Notes under the pieces: model-generated
The model's input: only the letters and a program-made list of their open reading frames with translations
Database searches by the model: none
Told to the model about the DNA's origin: nothing
Shown here: positions 58,151-64,000 of the stretch, in pieces
Layout of the letters: each line of letters begins with the position of its first letter
Numbering within the stretch: position 1 is the first letter of the stretch
Program-made: the position numbers and the translations under genes
From: Dallia pectoralis
Lineage: Eukaryota; Chordata; Actinopteri; Esociformes; Umbridae
DNA: 64,000 nucleotides
Direction: 5' to 3'
Assembly (NCBI GenBank): GCA_029465975.1
Contig: CM055745.1
Span: 17,944,258-18,008,257, forward strand

Positions 58151-59984
58151 GTTTGGGAGGCCGAATGCAACAGAGATGTGAGGTCAAAGGAGGAAAGGCT
58201 TAGAGCTTTCTGCCAACCCCCACACACCGGTTGACCCCTGACCCCTGGGTATAGAAACCTGAGTGAAAGACTATAACTGAGCCTATTTTAAGAAAAAAGG
58301 AAACGGAGGTAGAACGTAGAGGGTTGGGTTTACAGGTAAGGGAGCCGGGTGACAGTTTTCCCTGGGGGATAGCGTAGGGAAATAGAGGTGTGGTAGAGGG
58401 GTGAGGTAGTTTGGTAGACGACTAGGGTTTCTAAGGTCAGGAGATTGATGTCATTCTGCAAACCGGCGTCTCCGGGTGAGGAAGACGAGACAGGCTGGTT
58501 CACAAAAGGTTCTTCTTTATTTCATTAGCCATCGCCACCTACAAGGGAGAAAAACACAGAAGAAAGACTGAGAAACAGATAATATCGTCTGAACTCTGGT
58601 ACAGAATATCTCAAGCCCAGCTGAGACTCGGCACCGGTCAGAAAGTCAACAGGCCATCAGGGGACCATCTCTTTTCTCTGATCCAAATCAACTGCCCAGG
58701 AACTGACCGGTTTAATCGGCGTTTTCAAGTAATCATGTATCATCGGCTGATTTTTCTACTTACAACACAATTAAATCACAATCATGTATAGCGATTTATA
58801 GAGATATAGTGATTTATAGTGATTTTCAGTGAGATACTAATTTACACGACTGTAGACCGCTTTAATAGTTCCAATAAATGTTAGGTTGACAACAAATTGT
58901 GTTGCAATGATTTTTTTATGATACGTTTCTAGCATTTCTCCGAACGACAACATGTACAGTCCAGACCATCGAGATAATGAACACACATTTAATAAGGCGA
59001 CTTTAATAAGAGTCTTAAGTGGAAGAACAACTAGGCTGTCATGAGGACATCAGTCTCCCTAGTCAGTAGCCAGAACGGGTGTCTCTTTCAGCACTTCCCC
59101 GCCACCCCCCCGCTGGGAAAGCAAAGTCTAGATAGTCCAGACGATGTAGCCACAGAACAAGCGTTGTCACGAGGCCAACACGCGCTTGCTCCTTCAACGA
59201 GGTGAAGACCGATAGGGCCTTGATAGTGGGAGTCGTTCCCAAAGCAAACCCCAGCGACACACGGACTCATTAGTCATATAAACATGACAGAGTGTGTGAA
59301 GCACACGGTGAAACCGAAACCCAACGCGGACTGGTAAGTGAACCTCTCGACAATTTGACATCAGGAGGAGGGTAATTATGTGAACTGAAGAGCACCAGTA
59401 AACAAGAGTAAGAGTACGAATGAGCGTAAATTACTTAGTGGATTTATTTTCCCTCTGATGCAAACGGTCTCGGTGTTGGCAAACAGGAAATGACACCGTT
59501 TTGTGCATTGGCCGCCTCCCACAACATAAAAAACATGTTCCAATTTCCAAAACAAATCTGTCCTAGCAGTGGGGGGTATGCAATAGTAACATATCACAGC
59601 CAATCACAACACTGGCAAGTAAGTGATACTGTGAAACATAATCTTTCCGCTATCATAGCCATTTCCTGCCACAATAATAAAATAAGCATCTATGTGTAGC
59701 ATATTTCACAAACCCCTCATCTAATACATTCGGTAGTAAAGGCAATAATCTTACATTTAATTTATATTTAAAAATAAGTACTACCAGAAATGCTGTTACT
59801 AATACTACTACTACTACAACACCTACAACCACAACAATGCAATTTAACAAATGAAACACGTTGAAACGCGCCAGTGTTGTTAAATGAAGAATTCATTTAT
59901 ATTCAGATTAAACAGTTATTTCTATTTTTTGGACGCTTGAGCAACTTCTGCACCATAACACAATTAGTTCCCAATTTATTTATC
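58151..59984. other. 5' flank of ppip5k1, no gene seen
   Basis: Unique sequence that should hold the promoter and any 5' UTR exons. No core promoter can be assigned. A TTTATT at 58516-58521 (AATAAA on minus) lies by a possible acceptor CCCTTGTAG| at 58539; I found no upstream coding exon for it. Confidence 0.4.
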
Positions 59985-60060
59985 AGGACGTCATACACAC
60001 AAAGGACGTCATACACACAATGCATGCACTCTACCACTGAGCTACCAACTGCTCCAATAA
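59985..60060 (-). mobile_element. possible tRNA-derived SINE head (A-box)
   Basis: Minus strand GAGCAGTTGGTAGCTCAGTG then GTAGAGTGCATGCA resembles a tRNA 5' half with an A-box (TAGCTCAGTGG). No B-box is visible downstream, and GGACGTCATACACACAA is duplicated beside it. Confidence 0.4.
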
Positions 60061-60740
60061 ATCATTGTGGGACCTGAGATTCAGATTCATGAACAGATTC
60101 AAGAAGAGTTTTAGCCCATAGCCAGAGTATATGGTCGTTAACTAGCCGTGTTATTTAACACTGAACAAGTCAGTTAACACGATTCTCACACAGGTGTTCT
60201 TCTTGTTCAAAGGTGATCGGTTTGTCAAATGTTTGTGATTTTTCCGTTGATTTGTCTGAGCGTTAGTCAATCTAGGGTCCATTTATCTTGCATATAAAAC
60301 CTTGAAGTGGCCCCTGGCTGGCCTCTCACAACTTTTCACGATAAAGGCAGTAATGGCCTAAAGATAGCCAGATGACTGGGTCACTCAAGTTATGCTTTCA
60401 TCATGCTAGCACCACCTAGGACCACCACCTAGAAGCACGTTCCAGTAGACAGCTCCAGCCCACACATTTGTCTTGCGTAATATGTGACCATGGGTAACCC
60501 TGGACCCTAGAATAGACTGCCCTCCTGTCAGGAGGTTAAAACGGGAACAGCCATGAGAGAACAGGGGTTGGCGCTAATAGAAAAAGTATCCAGTGCCAAC
60601 GTATCACTCCCCTCTACGGCGTTGACAGGCTGTACTAAACCAAGTCGAAACAAACTCATAAAAACAAAACTGTAACAGGAGTGCGAAGAAACTCTGCTGG
60701 AATGCAAAGAGCCCGTAGTAGAGTAATGCCACTGAGGTGG
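60061..60740. other. unique intergenic sequence, no feature seen
   Basis: No array, exon or mobile element is recognised in this stretch upstream of the 45-bp repeat. Confidence 0.5.
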
Positions 60741-60749
60741 CGGTAAAAC

Positions 60750-60875
60750 AACCTGCTGTGTAGCCTAGCGGTCAGAGTAGCTTGCTCTGTATCCAACCTG
60801 CTGTGTAGCCTAGCAGTCAGAGTAGCTTGCTCTGTATCCAACCTGCTGTGTAGCCTAGCGATCAGAGTAGCTGGC
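60750..60875 (+). repeat. 45-bp repeat, 2.8 copies, with tRNA A-box-like core
   Basis: Units start AACCTGCTGTGTAGCCTAGC at 60750, 60795 and 60840 and continue GGTCAGAGTAGCTTGCTC. TAGCCTAGCGGTCAGAG resembles a tRNA/SINE A-box region, so a SINE head may have been duplicated. Confidence 0.7.
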
Positions 60876-61490
60876 TCATTAAATGGTAACTAGGATACAA
60901 TGTTAATGAGATGAAATGGTAACTAGGGTACAATGTTAATGAGATGAAATGGTAACTAGGGTACAATGTTAATGAGATTAAATGGTAACTAGGGTACAAT
61001 GTTAATGAGATTAAATGGTAACTAGGGTACAATGTTAATGAGATTAAATGGTAACTAGGGTACAATGTTAATGAGATTAAATGGTAACTAGGGTACAATG
61101 TTAATGAGATTAAATGGTAACTAGGGTACAATGTTAATGAGATTAAATGGTAACTAGGGTACAATGTTAATGAGATTAAATGGTAACTAGGGTACAATGT
61201 TAATGAGATTAAATGGTAACTAGGGTACAATGTTAATGAGATTAAATGGTAACTAGGGTACAATGCTAATGAGATTAAATGGTAACTAGGGTACAATGTT
61301 AATGAGATTAAATGGTAACTAGGGTACAATGTTAATGAGATTAAATGGTAACTAGGGTACAATGTTAATGAGATTAAATGGTAACTAGGGTACAATGTTA
61401 ATGAGATTAAATGGTAACTAGGGTACAATGTTAATGAGATTAAATGGTAACTAGGGTACAATGTTAATGAGATTAAATGGTAACTAGGCT
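60876..61490. repeat. 33-bp minisatellite, about 18 copies
   Basis: Unit parts AAATGGTAACTAGGGTACAA and TGTTAATGAGATT, very homogeneous. Intergenic, upstream of ppip5k1. Confidence 0.97.
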
Positions 61491-61626
61491 ACCATGAATA
61501 ATTATTATGTAAAATAAACACAACAATGTTCTGGCCACAGTATGTTTGGTCCCGGTATAGACGGAACATATGAACATGTATTTGTCTCAGTCAGATATCA
61601 ACTGATCCACCATCAGGCACTGACAC

Positions 61627-62010
61627 TATTATACATAACAGATAGCTAGCATTAGCTAACCATTATAACTGACACAACACACACTCTAATACATAACACA
61701 TAGCTAGCATTAGCTAACCATTATAACTGACACAACACACACTCTAATACATAACACATAGCTAGCATTAGCTAACCATTATAACTGACACAACACACAC
61801 TCTAATACATAACACATAGCTAGCATTAGCTAACCATTATAACTGACACAACACACACTCTAATACATAACACATAGCTAGCATTAGCTAACCATTATAA
61901 CTGACACAACACACACTCTAATACATAACACATAGCTAGCATTAGCTAACCATTATAACTGACACAACACACACTCTAATACATAACACATAGCTAGCAT
62001 TAGCTAACCA
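61627..62010. repeat. 58-bp minisatellite, about 6.5 copies
   Basis: Unit parts CACACTCTAATACATAACAC, ATAGCTAGCATTAGCTAACC and ATTATAACTGACACAA; copies nearly identical. Confidence 0.96.
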
Positions 62011-62729
62011 GGACATACATTCCATCAACAAGTCATTGTTCTCATTCTTGGGTCAAAACATTCAAGAGAATAGCCCAAAATAATTATTGTGTTTTAGCAC
62101 TTTACTGGTTGGTGTTGGCTATTAATGTGATTATGGCCTTGCCTGAACAGAATTCCACAACTGGTACTAGACAGTGAAAGATTCTGTTTCCTTTTAGTAC
62201 ATATTATTCAGATAATGAGGGTACATTTCCAGGCAGGATATTTCCCCATGCACAAACACTGTTGACCAGAGCCAATCAGCACAATTGAGCTTTGAAGTTG
62301 TTTGAACTATTAAAACGTGCTGCTGTGATGAGGCATTCCAGTCTGACATCCAACCAAGAAGTCCAGGCTCACACAGATCGCTCTGCCCTTTGCATTTGTA
62401 TGTGCTCTGTGTGTGTGTGTGTGTGTCTAGGAGAACATGGATAAGAGAGAACAAGCCTACTTAAACCTTGGGAACATCTTCTGGCTGATACAGATTGTTT
62501 TCTGTTTCCGCCGCTTACAATATATAAGGAGATTAACAGGGAAATGTATTGCTCTTTATGCACATCTTCCAAATGTGAGCATTTATCAGCATTAACAGAA
62601 AATCATACAATTCATCATTCTATTGATTTCAAAGTCCAACTCTGAACCTTTGATATGGGTAGAAAGATATTGCATAGCTACCAGTGTTCATGGTAGGATT
62701 CATAACCTGAGATATCAGTATCACACCCA
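62011..62729. other. unique intergenic sequence with one GT microsatellite
   Basis: (GT)n at about 62407-62426. No gene or mobile element is recognised. Confidence 0.5.
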
Positions 62730-63105
62730 CTGATAAACATTATGACCACGTGCCAAATATACTGTTGGTCCTTGAGTGGAGCCAAAACATTATGACCACG
62801 TGCCAAATATACCGTTGGTCCTTGAGTGGAGCCAAAACATTATGACCACGTGCCAAATATACTGTTGGTCCTTGAGTGGAGGAACCCCACAGGCCCTGCT
62901 GATGTCTGTAGGTACTAACCACTGCTGACCGGGAGAACCCCACAGGCCCTGCTGATGTCTGTAGGTACTAACCACTGCTGACCGGGAGAACCCCACAGGC
63001 CCTGCTGATGTCTGTAGGTACTAACCACTGCTGACCGGGAGAACCCCACAGGCCCTGCTGATGTCTGTAGGTACTAACCACTGCTGACCGGGAGAACCCC
63101 ACAAC
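62730..63105 (-). mobile_element. decayed Tc1-like transposon: transposase HTH piece and 3' end, each tandemly duplicated
   Basis: On the minus strand 63105-62880 repeats a 53-bp unit about four times, whose translation GFSRSAVVSTYR matches the helix-turn-helix region of fish Tc1-like transposases (CSRYAVVSTYQKW type). At 62880-62730 a 50-bp unit with GGCACGTGGTCATAATGTTT, the usual end of such elements, is present three times. The middle of the transposase is absent. Confidence 0.75.
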
Positions 63106-63770
63106 ACACACCAGGGGAATCTATGACAAATGCTGACTCTAATGAATAATGTAGAGATCACACTCCGATCATAATTACTCCAAGCAGGCTATCAGATGAT
63201 CCTGACCAGTCTCTGCTAAGGCATGTTCGGACATTAGCTCACACAGTTCAAAAGTGAAGCAATTTGTAATGTTTAGTACTTCCTCAGTCTGTGTGCTAAA
63301 CTCAGTCTCTGTGCCTCTCTGCTAAAGTAAGAAAGGACAAAGACACAGTTAAATGCAGCTGTTCAGTTGGGCACATGTGCTGTTGGCACAGTCTGACAAC
63401 ATTACATGTGACCATTTCATTGGTACAGGAATCAGTCGTGGGTGGCTCAGGTGAAGACGATAAAGAGCACAGTAACGCACCCGGGGGACAGAATTGGTCC
63501 CATATATATGGTTGTAGATACACGGCGATACATCTACTGTGAATAGTTACCAGGTCCTCTTATCTGGCCAAAGCCTCTGTTAAAAAAAAGCATAGACCCT
63601 TGTTTAGTCAGCACCTACAGACCAATACAAAATGTTGCCTGCATAGTCAAAATAATGGGGGGATTATTTTAAACAATTTCTTAAACTGAACTGGTTACTG
63701 TACACACTTTTTTTGGCATTGTGGATCCAATCACAGCACTTAGACTGCCCTTAAAATACAGACTTCGGTA
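63106..63770. other. unique intergenic sequence, no feature seen
   Basis: No array or exon is recognised; part of it may belong to the retrotransposon that follows. Confidence 0.45.
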
Positions 63771-63772
63771 AA

Positions 63773-64000
63773 ATGTCGATCATATTGGACCTTAGTGAAG
63801 CTTTTGATGACGCTAGACAGATTAAAACACTAGGTTGGTCTAAGGGACTATGGTCCTGAATATGTAACATTTACATACATGGGAATACTTTGTCTCCAAA
63901 GGCAACTTTACATTTACATACACGGGAATACTTTGTCTCTATAAGCAACTGTGAATCAGAGAAAAGTTACGTGACATATGTAGTTCCGCAAGGCTCTACC
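63773..64000 (+). pseudogene. fragment of non-LTR retrotransposon reverse transcriptase (L2/CR1-like)
   Basis: In one plus-strand frame from 63773 the translation gives SIILDLSEAFDDA, then after one in-frame TGA (63854-63856) REYFVSISNCESEK and VTYVVPQGST at the right edge. These match the LDLSAAFDT and GVPQGS motifs of LINE reverse transcriptases, in the right order but too close together. A 42-bp duplication (TTTACATACATGGGAATACT at 63869; a near copy at 63911) lies between. Inactive remnant, continuing out of the window. Confidence 0.75.

Noticed and set aside
58500..58540. Possible last exon of an upstream minus-strand gene (acceptor CCCTTGTAG|, short frame, TAA, AATAAA)
   Set aside because: No further coding exon could be found to its right and four codons are too few to identify a gene.
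59063..59859. Short frames in the 5' flank (60-75 codons)
   Set aside because: No homology, no splice context and overlapping in opposite frames; expected by chance.

Overview
The window is a piece of a vertebrate, almost certainly teleost fish, nuclear genome. It holds one recognisable protein-coding gene on the minus strand: an inositol hexakisphosphate / diphosphoinositol-pentakisphosphate kinase of the PPIP5K1 type (ppip5k1; fish often keep a and b copies and I cannot say which this is). The evidence is 23 coding exons with matching AC|exon|CT borders on the plus strand (GT-AG on the minus strand), compatible phases throughout, and peptides that match the vertebrate PPIP5K family nearly word for word. 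The start codon is at 58108-58110, transcription runs right to left, and the gene leaves the window at its left edge after exon 23 (1641-1769). Both catalytic domains are present: the N-terminal ATP-grasp-like kinase (exons 2-9, with CDVNG) and the histidine-acid-phosphatase-like domain (exons 10-19, with RHGDRTP). The exon or exons between exon 12 (44366) and exon 13 (17954), roughly 70 residues of the phosphatase domain, are not visible and probably lie in a 500-N assembly gap (23417-23916).

Roughly three quarters of the window is tandem repeat. Nearly every intron longer than about 250 bp has its own private minisatellite (units from 12 to 72 bp, copy numbers from 2 to about 250), unrelated to those of other introns. 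The most striking observation is that at least six arrays span a splice junction: the unit contains the last or first 13-24 nt of the neighbouring exon together with its donor or acceptor site, so the pre-mRNA carries rows of decoy splice sites (10582-10859, 16680-17125, 17130-17515, 22591-23416, 48595-50975 and a young two-to-three-copy case at 56126-56262). Several more arrays begin within a few bases of a junction. These arrays therefore arose in place from exon-intron borders.

Layout, left to right: 1-1349 49-bp array; 1641-3201 exons 23 and 22 with a G-rich array and an AT hairpin between; 3401-8455 52-bp array; 8457-12741 exons 21 to 16 with several arrays; 12744-16425 13-, 50- and 34-bp arrays; 16553-17954 exons 15, 14 and 13; 17957-23416 26-, 72- and 64-bp arrays with one Tc1/mariner-type MITE; N gap; 23917-38935 a 15-kb 40-bp satellite in two opposite orientations; 39633-44271 39-bp, purine-only and 34-bp arrays; 44366-48607 exons 12 to 7 with arrays; 48608-50975 47-bp splice-acceptor array; 51077-58110 exons 6 to 1 with 27-, 22-, 43-, 33- and 15-bp arrays.

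To the right of the gene (58151-64000) I see no confident gene. There are three short-unit arrays, a tRNA-promoter-like (SINE-type) fragment, a decayed Tc1-like transposon whose two remaining pieces have each been tandemly duplicated, and at the right edge a degenerate non-LTR reverse-transcriptase fragment on the plus strand.
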